A stretch of DNA of 64,000 nt. Origin: Hyphomicrobium sp. CS1BSMeth3. Its GTDB lineage: Bacteria; Pseudomonadota; Alphaproteobacteria; Rhizobiales; Hyphomicrobiaceae. The stretch lies in contig NZ_FPEI01000004.1 of NCBI RefSeq assembly GCF_900117415.1, positions 434,001 to 498,000 of the forward strand, written 5' to 3'. Of this stretch, positions 26,966-35,492 are shown piece by piece. The notes under the pieces are model-generated. The model had not been told where the DNA came from, did no database searches, and saw nothing but the letters and a program-made list of their open reading frames with translations. Both the position numbers and the translations under genes were made by a program. Position 1 is the stretch's first letter, and every line of letters begins with the position of its first letter.

Positions 26966-27328
26966 ATGAAACAAGAGGAGGCGCACGTCGGCGCGCTGAG
27001 CACGTTCGACGCGGGGGTGATGCGCATCGTGCAGGTCGGTCGCTGGCAGGTCGGCATCCTGCGCGGGGCCGACGATGTCGTTCACGCCGTGCTGAACATC
27101 TGCCCGCACAAGGGTGCGCCAGTATGCAGGGGCACCGTTGGGGGGACAATGCTCCCGAGTGCTCCCGGTGAACTCATCTTTGCCAACGACGGCAAAGTCC
27201 TCAAATGCCCGTGGCATGGCTATGAGTTCGATATCGAAACGGGCACGAGCCTGTTCGGGATCACGCGTGGAAAATTGCGCAAATTTCCCACCGAAGTTCG
27301 CGACGGGGAAGTCTACGTGAAGATCTAG
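26966..27328 (+). CDS. Rieske [2Fe-2S] ferredoxin-like protein
   Basis: 120 residues. The cluster ligands are Cys46 and His48 in CPHKGAP and Cys81 and His84 in CPWHGYEFD, a complete Rieske set. No catalytic mononuclear-iron domain follows, so it is a stand-alone ferredoxin-type protein, like those feeding ring-hydroxylating oxygenases. ATG 26966 is taken as start; a GTG at 26960 is in frame and neither has a strong ribosome site. It starts an operon with the amidohydrolase and second TRAP system. No oxygenase or reductase partner is nearby. Confidence 0.85.
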   Translation: MKQEEAHVGALSTFDAGVMRIVQVGRWQVGILRGADDVVHAVLNICPHKGAPVCRGTVGGTMLPSAPGELIFANDGKVLKCPWHGYEFDIETGTSLFGITRGKLRKFPTEVRDGEVYVKI

Positions 27329-27367
27329 CCGTGCCTGGATCGCAAGCTGACAGCAAGGGGCAGGAAA

Positions 27368-28495
27368 ATGATCGCTGACACACTGGCGGCTGAGCGCCCG
27401 GCATCCTCCAAAGGCGATCGCCTGGGGATCATCGACTGCGACATCCACCCGATCGTGAAGGGTGGGATGAAATCGCTCTATCCGTACATGCCGCTAAGCT
27501 GGCAGAAGCGCCTCAAGCAGAAGTCGGCCGAGGTCGTCACAGTGGCGCCGCTGACGCTGCGCTTCGAGCACCCTAATGGCTCGGCCCTCAGAAGCGACGC
27601 CAAGACTCCCGATGGAGGCCCTGGCGGCTCGGACCCAGCCTATATCAAGTCGGATTTTCTCGATCCCAACGGCGTCGAGATCGGCGTCCTCAATTGCCTG
27701 CAGCCCGGCGCCATGGCGGCGGCCCTTGCAGGTCCTGAGGAGAGCGCGGTGCTCTGCTCGGCTTTCAATGACTTCTTTCTCGACAACTGGAAGCTGACCG
27801 GCAACGGGCCGCTACGGCTCGCGATCTCTGTCCCCGTGCAGAACCCCGAGGCCGGCGCTGCGGAGATCCGCCGCCTCGCCTCCAATCCGGCGGTCGCCGC
27901 GGTGTCTCTCCCCATGCTCAACATCCGCATGGGCAACCGGCACTACGACCCGATCTATGCGGAAGCGCATCGCCAGGGCCTGCCGATCATGAACCACCTA
28001 ACAGGCGCCGACAGCGTTTACTACGGCGCCCCACACACCGCCGTCGGTTGGCCGGAGAGCTACATCGAGCGCTACGTCTCTCTCTCGCAGATCGGCGAGG
28101 CGAGCCTCACCAGCCTCGTGTTCAATGGCACATTCGAGAAATTTCCCGGACTCAAGTTCCTCTACGTCGAGTATGGCTTCAACTGGCTCCTCCCACTGCT
28201 CTGGCGCATGGACCGCACATGGCGAAGCCTGCGCCACGAGACCCCGTGGGTGAAGAAATCACCGATCGACTACATCCACGACAATGTCCGGCTCTCGACG
28301 CAGCCGCTCGACGAGCCCCAGCGCACCGAGGATCTGCACACGCTGGTCAAGCTCCTTGGATACGACCTGCTCATGTTCAGCTCTGACTACCCCCACTGGG
28401 ACAACGACATGCCAGCGCAGAGCCTTGCCTTCCTGCCCGAGGAAGCGCGCCGCATGATCTTCCGCGAGAATGCCCTCAAAGTGATGCGCCTGTAG
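27368..28495 (+). CDS. Amidohydrolase-2 family metal enzyme (decarboxylase-like)
   Basis: 375 residues, preceded by AAGGGGCAGGAAA. It resembles the PF04909 group (ACMSD and related decarboxylases/hydrolases). IDCDIHP at about 22-28 carries the DxH metal pair. PIMNHLTG and VEYGFNW mark the middle of the barrel, and SSDYPHWDND near the end holds the catalytic Asp. Members decarboxylate aromatic or unsaturated acids, or hydrolyse C-C or C-N bonds. Its position between a Rieske ferredoxin and a TRAP importer suggests breakdown of an imported aromatic or heterocyclic acid, as inference. Confidence 0.83.
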   Translation: MIADTLAAERPASSKGDRLGIIDCDIHPIVKGGMKSLYPYMPLSWQKRLKQKSAEVVTVAPLTLRFEHPNGSALRSDAKTPDGGPGGSDPAYIKSDFLDPNGVEIGVLNCLQPGAMAAALAGPEESAVLCSAFNDFFLDNWKLTGNGPLRLAISVPVQNPEAGAAEIRRLASNPAVAAVSLPMLNIRMGNRHYDPIYAEAHRQGLPIMNHLTGADSVYYGAPHTAVGWPESYIERYVSLSQIGEASLTSLVFNGTFEKFPGLKFLYVEYGFNWLLPLLWRMDRTWRSLRHETPWVKKSPIDYIHDNVRLSTQPLDEPQRTEDLHTLVKLLGYDLLMFSSDYPHWDNDMPAQSLAFLPEEARRMIFRENALKVMRL

Positions 28496-28531
28496 GCGCG
28501 AAGAATTGCAACAAGATAACAACGAAAAACA

Positions 28532-28548
28532 TGGAGCCGAAGGCTCCA
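28532..28548 (+). repeat. Intercistronic hairpin before the binding-protein gene
   Basis: TGGAGCCGAAGGCTCCA is a perfect 7-base-pair stem with a GAA loop, in the 72-base gap between the amidohydrolase stop and the DctP start. It has no T-run, so it is not a classical terminator. It may stabilise the downstream message so the binding protein is made in excess, or set expression between enzyme and transporter genes. Confidence 0.6.
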
Positions 28549-28567
28549 GGACAGGGTGGAGGAAACG

Positions 28568-29566
28568 ATGAAGATTGCCTTCAGTGCAGCGGCGATTGCC
28601 GTTGCAGGCGGACTTTCGATCGCGCCAGCGCAGGCGCAGTCCAAAATCGAAATCATCATGACGAACGAGGTTGCATCGACGCACTGGAAAACGTCGGAGA
28701 TGAACCAGTACGCCGAGATGCTGGCAAAGAAATCGAACGGCCGCATCACCGCGAAGGTCTTCCCGGCATCGCAGCTCTACAATGATCGTGACGCCGTCGG
28801 CGCACTCGGCACGGGCGCCGTGCACATCACGTGGCCGGCGAGCGTCAATCTCGAAGCGATTGACCAGCGCGTCGGCCTGCTCATTCTTCCCTTCGCCCTC
28901 AGCGACGAGCTGATGATGAAGCCGGCCTTTGCCAAGGACGTGACCAAGCTCGTCTCGTCCTTCACGGAGCCGAAGAACATCGAGGTGCTGGCCCTCCTGC
29001 GCACGACGGATCTCTTCTTCCTGTTCAAGGAACGGCCGATCCGCAAGCTCTCCGACCTCAAGGGCCAGAAGGTGCGCGTCACCGGCGGCCGCATCCAGTC
29101 GGACATCATCCGCTCTTATGGCGGCAGCCCGACATCCATCGCCGCGAGCGAAATGAGCATGGCGCTGGCAACGGGGGCGATTGACGGCATCGTGACCTCC
29201 GGCTCGGCATGGGCCCGCATTGTCGGCATCTCGGCCAAGCAGGCGAGCCTCGTTCCCGGGCTTGGCCTTCTGACCTATGCCGTTGCGGTCGACAAGAAGT
29301 GGCTCGATGGTCTCAGTGCCGAGGACCAGAAGATCATTCGCGAGACCATGGCGGAGTTCGCGTCCACCCAATGGGCGCAGGCCATCAAGAAGGATCGCGA
29401 AGAAATCGAGGTCATGACCAAGCAGGGCGGCACCTTCTGGGCGGCCAACGCCGAGGAAGCCGCGCCTTTCCGCAAGGCCGTCGAAAGCGTCGTCAAGGGA
29501 TTTGAGGGACGTTTCCCCGACGCCATGAAGGCCTACAGCGAGATCGTCAAGCGTCATGGCGGTTGA
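28568..29566 (+). CDS. TRAP transporter periplasmic binding protein (DctP family), second system
   Basis: 332 residues with signal peptide ending IAPAQAQ. GGAGGAAACG precedes the ATG at 28568. The mature part has the DctP layout with LSDLKGQKVRVTGGRIQSD (Arg contacting the acid group) and the C-terminal QGGTFWAANAEE. It overlaps the DctQ start by 11 bases. It supplies the second TRAP transporter, probably with the acid consumed by the amidohydrolase. Confidence 0.9.
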   Translation: MKIAFSAAAIAVAGGLSIAPAQAQSKIEIIMTNEVASTHWKTSEMNQYAEMLAKKSNGRITAKVFPASQLYNDRDAVGALGTGAVHITWPASVNLEAIDQRVGLLILPFALSDELMMKPAFAKDVTKLVSSFTEPKNIEVLALLRTTDLFFLFKERPIRKLSDLKGQKVRVTGGRIQSDIIRSYGGSPTSIAASEMSMALATGAIDGIVTSGSAWARIVGISAKQASLVPGLGLLTYAVAVDKKWLDGLSAEDQKIIRETMAEFASTQWAQAIKKDREEIEVMTKQGGTFWAANAEEAAPFRKAVESVVKGFEGRFPDAMKAYSEIVKRHGG

Positions 29567-30119
29567 TCCCGCCAAAGGGGTGGTGCCGTCTTCGCCGCCC
29601 CCAGCAAGCCGCTTCTTCCGGGCTTGGGAATGGTTCGAGGACAAGGTCGTCCTCAACCTCGGCGTCCTGTGCTTCGTCGTGGCGATGTCGCTTATGCTCT
29701 TCGAGGCCTGCCTCCGCATCACGATCGGCGCGAGCTACCACGGGGCCGAAGAGTTGGTTCGCTACGCGATAGTGTGGGCCTTCTTCCTCTGCCTCGCGCT
29801 GTCGGCTCGGCGCGGCTTCCACATCCGTGCGGACTTCGTGCACCGTAAGCTGCCGCCCCGCATCCAGCATTTCTGCGACGTGATCTCGGCCATCTGCGGC
29901 GTGCTGTTCGCGGGCTTCCTCTGTTACGCGGGCACCCTGCAGACGATGCAGCTCTATCGGAATGGCATGCTTACTGAGTCGGAGTTGGATCTGGAGATGT
30001 GGCGCATCCAGATCATGTTGCCGATCGGCGCGGCCATGCTCCTGATCTTCTATCTCGGCGCACTCTGGCGCGGCCTGACCCGTCGAACTGTCTTCGCGGA
30101 AGCGATCGAGATCGAATAG
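29556..30119 (+). CDS. TRAP transporter small membrane subunit (DctQ family), second system
   Basis: 187 residues, four membrane segments, with the DctQ signature around GAEELVRYAIVWAFFLCLAL. It overlaps the binding-protein gene by 11 bases and is followed 3 bases later by DctM. Confidence 0.9.
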   Translation: MAVDPAKGVVPSSPPPASRFFRAWEWFEDKVVLNLGVLCFVVAMSLMLFEACLRITIGASYHGAEELVRYAIVWAFFLCLALSARRGFHIRADFVHRKLPPRIQHFCDVISAICGVLFAGFLCYAGTLQTMQLYRNGMLTESELDLEMWRIQIMLPIGAAMLLIFYLGALWRGLTRRTVFAEAIEIE

Positions 30120-30122
30120 CCA

Positions 30123-31397
30123 ATGACCCTGATCGTTGCCGTCATTCTTTTGATGCTGGTACTCTTCACGATCGGCGTGCACATGGCCGTCGCCATGGCC
30201 GTGAGCGGGGCGCTACTCGTGCTTTTCGCCTCGGGCGTACCGCTGCACACCATCGCTCAGAACGCCTTCACCTCCGTCGACAGCTTCGCTCTTGTCGCCA
30301 TTCCGTTCTTCATCTGGACGGGCGACCTCATGATGCGCGGTCGAATTGCGACCGTGATCGTGGAGCTGATCGGCACGGTTGTCCGCGCGGTTCGGGGCGG
30401 TCTCGCTGTCACTGTTCTCCTAGCGTGCGTGTTCTTTGCCGCAATCAGCGGTTCCTCCGTCGCGACGGCCGCTGCCGTCGGCGCTTCATCTGTCGAGAGC
30501 CTGAAGAAGGAAGGCTATCCGGCGCAGTTCGCGGCAGCCTTGGCAGCGGTGGGCGGCACGCTCGGCGTGATGATCCCGCCTTCTCTCTCTTTCATCGTCA
30601 TCGGCGCCGTGGTCGGCCTGCCTGTCGATAAACTCTTCCTGGCCGGCATCATTCCGGGATTGCTCGAAGCCTTCCTTCTGATCGTCACCGCCTATGTGAT
30701 CTCGCAGCGGCGCGGCTACGGCGTGGTGTCGCAGCGTCCCGACTTCTGCGGCTTTGCGCGCCGCTTGCCAGCAGCAGTACCGGCGCTCGTCATGCCGATC
30801 ATCATCCTGGGCTCGATCTATGGCGGCTTCCTCACGCCGACCGAGGTTTCGGCCATAGCGCTCGTCTACGCAATCGTCCTCGGCCTCCTCGTCTATCGCA
30901 GCGCCACATTCGTCGATGTCTGGCGCTCGGGACAGAATGCCGTCATGCAGAGCTGCATGATCTTTCTGGTGATCATCGGCGGCAACATCCTGAGCTTCAT
31001 GCTCGCACGCCTCGGAATTGCCGCGGACATCGCGACCTTTTTCCGCGAGTCAGGGATGACCAAGGCGCAGTTCCTGTTCATGGTGAACGTGCTGCTCTTC
31101 ATCCTCGGCGGGCCGCTCGAAGGCATCTCGATGATCGTCCTCACTGCGCCGATCATCTTCCCGATCGGCATGGCACTGGGCGTCGATCCCATCCACCTCG
31201 CCGTGATCTACGTCGCCAACGTCGAGATCGCGACGCTGACGCCGCCCATCGGCCTCAACTTGTTCGTCATGGCGGGCATCGCGAAGATGCCCGTTGGGGA
31301 GGTCATTCGAGGCGTGACACCCTTCTGGTTCGCGCGCCTGTTCGCCCTCATGCTCATCACGTACATCCCCGAGATAAGCCTGTTCCTGGTCCGCTAG
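30123..31397 (+). CDS. TRAP transporter large membrane subunit (DctM family), second system
   Basis: 424 residues, about twelve membrane segments, with DctM motifs ACVFFAAISGSSVATAAAVG and GVMIPPSLSFIVIGAVVGLP. It is the last gene of the Rieske/amidohydrolase operon and is convergent with the LysR gene at 31464. No clear terminator with a T-run is visible in the 66-base gap. Confidence 0.92.
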   Translation: MTLIVAVILLMLVLFTIGVHMAVAMAVSGALLVLFASGVPLHTIAQNAFTSVDSFALVAIPFFIWTGDLMMRGRIATVIVELIGTVVRAVRGGLAVTVLLACVFFAAISGSSVATAAAVGASSVESLKKEGYPAQFAAALAAVGGTLGVMIPPSLSFIVIGAVVGLPVDKLFLAGIIPGLLEAFLLIVTAYVISQRRGYGVVSQRPDFCGFARRLPAAVPALVMPIIILGSIYGGFLTPTEVSAIALVYAIVLGLLVYRSATFVDVWRSGQNAVMQSCMIFLVIIGGNILSFMLARLGIAADIATFFRESGMTKAQFLFMVNVLLFILGGPLEGISMIVLTAPIIFPIGMALGVDPIHLAVIYVANVEIATLTPPIGLNLFVMAGIAKMPVGEVIRGVTPFWFARLFALMLITYIPEISLFLVR

Positions 31398-31463
31398 GCA
31401 GACCGGCATCCTTGGTGACCTGAAAGCCAGAGCAGAGCCGTGCAGCCCTAACAGCCGCGCACT

Positions 31464-32375
31464 CTAGTTCGCAACGGCTGAGGGCAGAAAGAGCGCTCGC
31501 TCGGCGTTGACCTCACGGTAGATGAAATCTGCAACTGTCCTCACGCGAGAAAGCCTGCGCAGATCCGCATGCGTGATCAGCCAGAATGTGTTGTGCAAGA
31601 CGACTTTGTCCGCGAGTACACGTCGGAGTAGCGGCTCAGGATCCGCCATGAAGCACGGCAGAACGCCAAGGCCGAAACCGCTGACAATAGCCTTGAGCTG
31701 CGCGATAGGATTCGAGCTCTTGAGAGACGGCCGTATAGCGGGATCAACCCGTGGAATGTAGTTGAGCTCCTTGGCATAGATCAGTTCATCGACGTAGCTG
31801 ACGAATGGATGGCAGCGGAGATCCTCGACCTTCACTACCGCCTTACTCCGATCGAGATACTCTCCCGACGCATAGACTCCGAGCTCGTATTCCATGAGCT
31901 TGCGCGAGTAGAGCCGGCCTTCCTCTGGCTGTGCCAGTCCAATTGCGAGATCAGCCTCGCGTCGCGACAAGCTGAAGATCCGAGGCATTGCGAGAAGCTG
32001 AATCTCGAGGCTCGGATGCAGGTTGCTGAGCTTGCCCAACCGCGGTGCTATGAAGTACGCGCCGAAGCCATCCGTCGCGCCAATACGCACCAGGCCGGAC
32101 ATCGGACGATTGATTTCCTCGATAATAGCTTGTGCTGAGATTGCGACCGCTTCCATGCGTTCGGCGTGCTGCAGCAGCGCATGTCCGAGTGGGGCTAGTG
32201 TGTAGCCGGTTGTATGGCGATCAAATAGCTTAGCAACCAGACTCTCTTCCAACCCGCGTATGCGGCGCCCCACAGTCGTGTGATCTGTGCGGAGGCGACG
32301 CGCAGCGCCGGTAAGTGTTCCTTCCCGCGCGACTGCAAGAAAGAAGCGTAGATCGTCCCACCCAAATCCGTGCAC
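31464..32375 (-). CDS. LysR-family transcriptional regulator (second)
   Basis: 303 residues from a GTG at 32375, preceded by GGAGG seven bases upstream. A longer frame to 32531 exists but has no domain content. The winged helix contains DLRFFLAVAREGTLTGAARR and TTVGRRIRGLEESL. The Thr-Thr-Val-Gly-Arg-Arg-Ile form of the recognition helix is common in the branch of small LysR proteins controlling nearby metabolic genes. It could regulate the convergent TRAP operon in trans, but no operator evidence ties them. Confidence 0.87.
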   Translation of the reverse strand: MHGFGWDDLRFFLAVAREGTLTGAARRLRTDHTTVGRRIRGLEESLVAKLFDRHTTGYTLAPLGHALLQHAERMEAVAISAQAIIEEINRPMSGLVRIGATDGFGAYFIAPRLGKLSNLHPSLEIQLLAMPRIFSLSRREADLAIGLAQPEEGRLYSRKLMEYELGVYASGEYLDRSKAVVKVEDLRCHPFVSYVDELIYAKELNYIPRVDPAIRPSLKSSNPIAQLKAIVSGFGLGVLPCFMADPEPLLRRVLADKVVLHNTFWLITHADLRRLSRVRTVADFIYREVNAERALFLPSAVAN

Positions 32376-32633
32376 GACTAGCCTCCAGGGGTCCAAGCAG
32401 CAGCTTACTTCGAATGTCTTGAGCCACCCTCCGACGGCACTGTACACCGCATGGAGCATCAATCGGCTAGGCGCCCTGTCGGAATGCTCCTGATCAAATC
32501 TCCGACGATCGTCTCGATCACCCGTGGCCATCTCAAGGGGGAGAAGAGAAGGTGCGAGGCACTATTGAACTTGTGCCACACTAAGGTAGCCCTATAAAAG
32601 TCGGCAACTACATGTGAGCGCCCGCATCACCTT

Positions 32634-34022
32634 CTACTCAAAACGATAGGCAGCAGCAGGAGCTGCTTGCCGAAGCGGGAACTGCATCGAGAAATCTGCG
32701 CCACCAACCAGGCGATTTTTGACCTTTATTGTCCCACCATGCGCTTGGACAATGCGCTTCACGATCGACAACCCGAGGCCGGCTGCGCCAATGCGACGGT
32801 CTCGCCGCCAGAACCGTTCGAAGATGATCTCGCGTTCTTCGGCAGGAACGCCTGGGCCACGATCGAGCACGCTTATCAGGCCATCCGCCGTTACCATGAT
32901 CTCAACTGTCGACCCCTCACTCGTATGATTAAGGGCGTTCTCGACAAGATTTCGGACCGCCCGACGCAGCATCTCCGCATTTCCTTGGATGATAACGGGA
33001 TCTTCAGTGCCGATGACCGCAACCCTCTTACCCCTCGAAATGGCGAGCGGCGCGATGAAACTTGCGATATCGACACATACGCCGCGGAGGTCGACATTTT
33101 CGATCGGATATATGCTGATCGTCTCCAACTCGGCAGCGTCGAGTAGCTGATTGACAACGCGCGTCATGCCGGCGACGTCCTCGGACAACGCCTGAGCGAC
33201 CTCCCTGTCCGGAAGTGTCTCTATTCGGGTGCGAAGAACTGCGAGCGGCGTTCGTAGTTCGTGCGCAGCGTCCGCAGCGAACTCGCGCTGCGCTCGAAAA
33301 CCGCGCTCAAGTCTGTCGAGAGCGTGATTGACGGCGACGACCAGGGGCAGGATCTCATTGGGGATGTCATTGATTGGCAACCTGACGTCGATGCGCATGG
33401 GGCTTATGCCTCGAGCTCGCTCGGAGGCGTGCAGCAGCGGACGCATCGCGCGACGGAAGATCGCAATATCGATCGCCAGCAGCAGGAGCAGGGTCGGGAT
33501 CGTTATCCAGCGCACGCGATGAAAATAGTTCGCGACCACGTCGTCCAGCAGGACATCCCGATGAGACAAATCTTCCGCTACCTGTATCCAAACCGTCTTG
33601 TTATCGATGCTGTGCTTCAGGGTTGCGCCCAAAATCATTCGACTGCCGCGCTGCACCGGCGTCTCAAAAAAGGTGATAGGGGCGGAGGCATCGCTGATCG
33701 GGTAGAGTGGTGAGTGCTCCGATCTCGACGACAACACCACGTTCATCGAACCGTCCAGCACTACGTACGAATAGCGCCCATACGCCTGAGAATATTGGTC
33801 GCGCAGGCTCGCCGGGAGTTCGATCGTCCAAGTGCCCGCTGGCGAAACCTTCAGGTACCGCGCGAGGCGCACGGCTTGCTCCCGCATCGCCCCCTGCTGC
33901 AATCGTTCGACATCGGCATCCAAGGACCAGTAGAGAGCGAGTGGAAGAAGAATGGCCGTGACGAGGAGTGCCACGGCGTGCAGAAAAATGATGCGCATCA
34001 TGATGGAGTGGAAGCGGGGCAT
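32634..34022 (-). CDS. Sensor histidine kinase (TctE/QseC-like)
   Basis: 462 residues. N-terminal membrane segment (about 10-33), periplasmic sensor (about 35-170), second membrane segment (about 172-190), HAMP-like linker, phospho-acceptor His254 in DAAHELRTPLAVL, then an ATPase domain with the NLVENALNHT, DRGPGVP and GLGLSIVKR boxes. It is encoded one base after the response regulator. It probably senses a periplasmic signal related to the efflux pump encoded divergently. The ligand is unknown. Confidence 0.92.
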   Translation of the reverse strand: MPRFHSIMMRIIFLHAVALLVTAILLPLALYWSLDADVERLQQGAMREQAVRLARYLKVSPAGTWTIELPASLRDQYSQAYGRYSYVVLDGSMNVVLSSRSEHSPLYPISDASAPITFFETPVQRGSRMILGATLKHSIDNKTVWIQVAEDLSHRDVLLDDVVANYFHRVRWITIPTLLLLLAIDIAIFRRAMRPLLHASERARGISPMRIDVRLPINDIPNEILPLVVAVNHALDRLERGFRAQREFAADAAHELRTPLAVLRTRIETLPDREVAQALSEDVAGMTRVVNQLLDAAELETISIYPIENVDLRGVCVDIASFIAPLAISRGKRVAVIGTEDPVIIQGNAEMLRRAVRNLVENALNHTSEGSTVEIMVTADGLISVLDRGPGVPAEEREIIFERFWRRDRRIGAAGLGLSIVKRIVQAHGGTIKVKNRLVGGADFSMQFPLRQAAPAAAYRFE

Positions 34023-34023
34023 T

Positions 34024-34698
34024 CTAATCGTCTCCGGTCATGATGTAGCCGACACCACGCACGGTGCTGATCTTCACCAGAGCGCCGATATCGGCGAGCT
34101 GCTTTCGCAGACGATGCACATAGACCTCAACGGCGTTTGACCCGACGTCGCCTTCCAGGCCGAAGATCTGATCTTCCAAGTGCTTCTTGGAAACGACGCT
34201 TCCCTTGCGCCTCAGCAGCAGTTCCAAAACCACCAATTCGCGCGCAGATAGGATCCGCGGCTTGCCGTCCACAAACATCTGGTGGCTTTCAGTATCGAAG
34301 ACGATGTTCGAAAGCTGCAAGGCTTTCCCCAGAAGTTGTCCAGGGCGCCGCAGGAGCGCTTCGAGGCGCGCCACCAATTCCTCGAACGAGAACGGTTTGA
34401 CGAGATAATCATCGGCTCCAGCCCGTAGACCGATGACCCTGTCGTTCACGCCGCCGCGTGCTGTCAGCACCAGGACCGGAATCGGATCCTTGCGCGCTCT
34501 CAGCTCGCGTAGGATCGCCAGCCCGTCGCCGTCAGGCAAGCCGAGATCGAGTATGAGCGCAGCATAGCGCGTTACGGCCAGCGCTTCCCGCGCGGCAATG
34601 GCACTGTTGAGATGGTCGGTATCGAAGCTCGCCGACTTCAGACCTCTAGTGAGAAGCAGAGCAAGCTCCGGGTTGTCTTCTACGACCAACACCCTCAT
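34024..34698 (-). CDS. OmpR-family response regulator
   Basis: 224 residues. Receiver domain with Asp51 (phosphorylation site, in LILDLGLPDGDG) and Lys101 in VKPF, then a winged-helix domain with SNAVEVYVHRLRKQL. The ATG at 34698 has AGGAGGGTCGG upstream; the longer frame to 34728 is unnecessary. It is divergent from the Fis-type regulator and efflux operon. TGTAA direct repeats 11 bases apart in the shared promoter (34771 on) fit OmpR-type binding. Confidence 0.93.
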   Translation of the reverse strand: MRVLVVEDNPELALLLTRGLKSASFDTDHLNSAIAAREALAVTRYAALILDLGLPDGDGLAILRELRARKDPIPVLVLTARGGVNDRVIGLRAGADDYLVKPFSFEELVARLEALLRRPGQLLGKALQLSNIVFDTESHQMFVDGKPRILSARELVVLELLLRRKGSVVSKKHLEDQIFGLEGDVGSNAVEVYVHRLRKQLADIGALVKISTVRGVGYIMTGDD

Positions 34699-34770
34699 TT
34701 CCGACCCTCCTGCGAACCGCGCGGACATAGCGCAAAAGTCCCGTGCGTGTCATCCGCAGTGATTTTGATC

Positions 34771-34832
34771 TGTAATGCTCGTGTAAGCTTTCGAAGCCGC
34801 GCAGATTAGTATCGCGCGTAAGGCAGGTGTAA
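34771..34832. promoter_or_regulatory. Candidate response-regulator box: TGTAA direct repeats
   Basis: TGTAA occurs at 34771 and 34782 (11-base period, as for tandem OmpR-family half-sites) and again at 34828, in the 251-base region between the divergent response-regulator gene and the efflux operon. It may serve both autoregulation and pump induction. Confidence 0.4.
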
Positions 34833-34949
34833 TTTGCTTGATTTATAAGTTCGGCGAAGAATCGCTTTTGCGTGATCTAAATTTTGTCGCGAGAGAGCGC
34901 TGCGCTCGTGAATTCAAACGACGTACACGCATTTGGGGAAGGCGGAGGA

Positions 34950-35492
34950 ATGCCTGGGATTAGTCAGCCAATGTTTCGAGTCTATGCAGCGGTACCCGGC
35001 CAAGATGGACGGGAGGAACTGCTCGACATTGGCCTCGCTCAATTTCACGGTGACTACAAGGGATTGAACATTTCCCTCCAAGCTCTGCCGCTGGGGGGAA
35101 AGCTCGTTCTGCGCGAAGTGGGAGACCAGCAGTCCCTGCTTTTTCGCTGCGACGAATTTGACAGTGCCACGGGCAAGCCGCTTTCCCTCAGGCAGCGCAT
35201 GGACGCCTATGAGAGCGCCGTAATCAAGCAATGTCTGTGCGATGCCGGTGGGCGCGTCAGCACGGTAATGAAATGGCTCGGCATTCCACGGAGAACCCTG
35301 AGCGACAAGATCGCTCGTTTCGGAATTGATCGTAAGGCTTGCCTCGATCGTACAAGCCGCACGACTGGTTCGGATGGATATCAGAATGCCTTCGGCGACT
35401 TGCACACGATCGCCGGACTCGGCTGCACATCGCCAGCAACAGATACAGCGCCCCTGAATACCTGCGTACGCACTCAAGGTAACAGAGCATGA
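34950..35492 (+). CDS. Small Fis-type helix-turn-helix regulator with an N-terminal alpha-proteobacterial domain
   Basis: 180 residues from ATG 34950, with GGCGGAGGA directly upstream; longer starts (TTG 34884, GTG 34908) lack such a site. Residues 10-56 contain LDIGLAQFHGDYKGLNISLQ, resembling small rhizobial proteins with an IGxAxxHxDGKGF motif. Residues 86-127 form a Fis/HTH_8 helix-turn-helix (VIKQCLCDAGGRVSTVM and IPRRTLSDKIARFG), the DNA-binding end of NtrC-type activators. There is no AAA+ domain. The stop overlaps the efflux adaptor start (ATGA), so it is made together with the pump. Function unknown; a local or nucleoid-type regulator is plausible. Confidence 0.75.
   Translation: MPGISQPMFRVYAAVPGQDGREELLDIGLAQFHGDYKGLNISLQALPLGGKLVLREVGDQQSLLFRCDEFDSATGKPLSLRQRMDAYESAVIKQCLCDAGGRVSTVMKWLGIPRRTLSDKIARFGIDRKACLDRTSRTTGSDGYQNAFGDLHTIAGLGCTSPATDTAPLNTCVRTQGNRA

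Noticed and set aside
28259-29722. 487-codon minus-strand open frame
   Set aside because: Shadow of the amidohydrolase end and the TRAP binding protein; composition and lack of motifs are typical of antisense frames.
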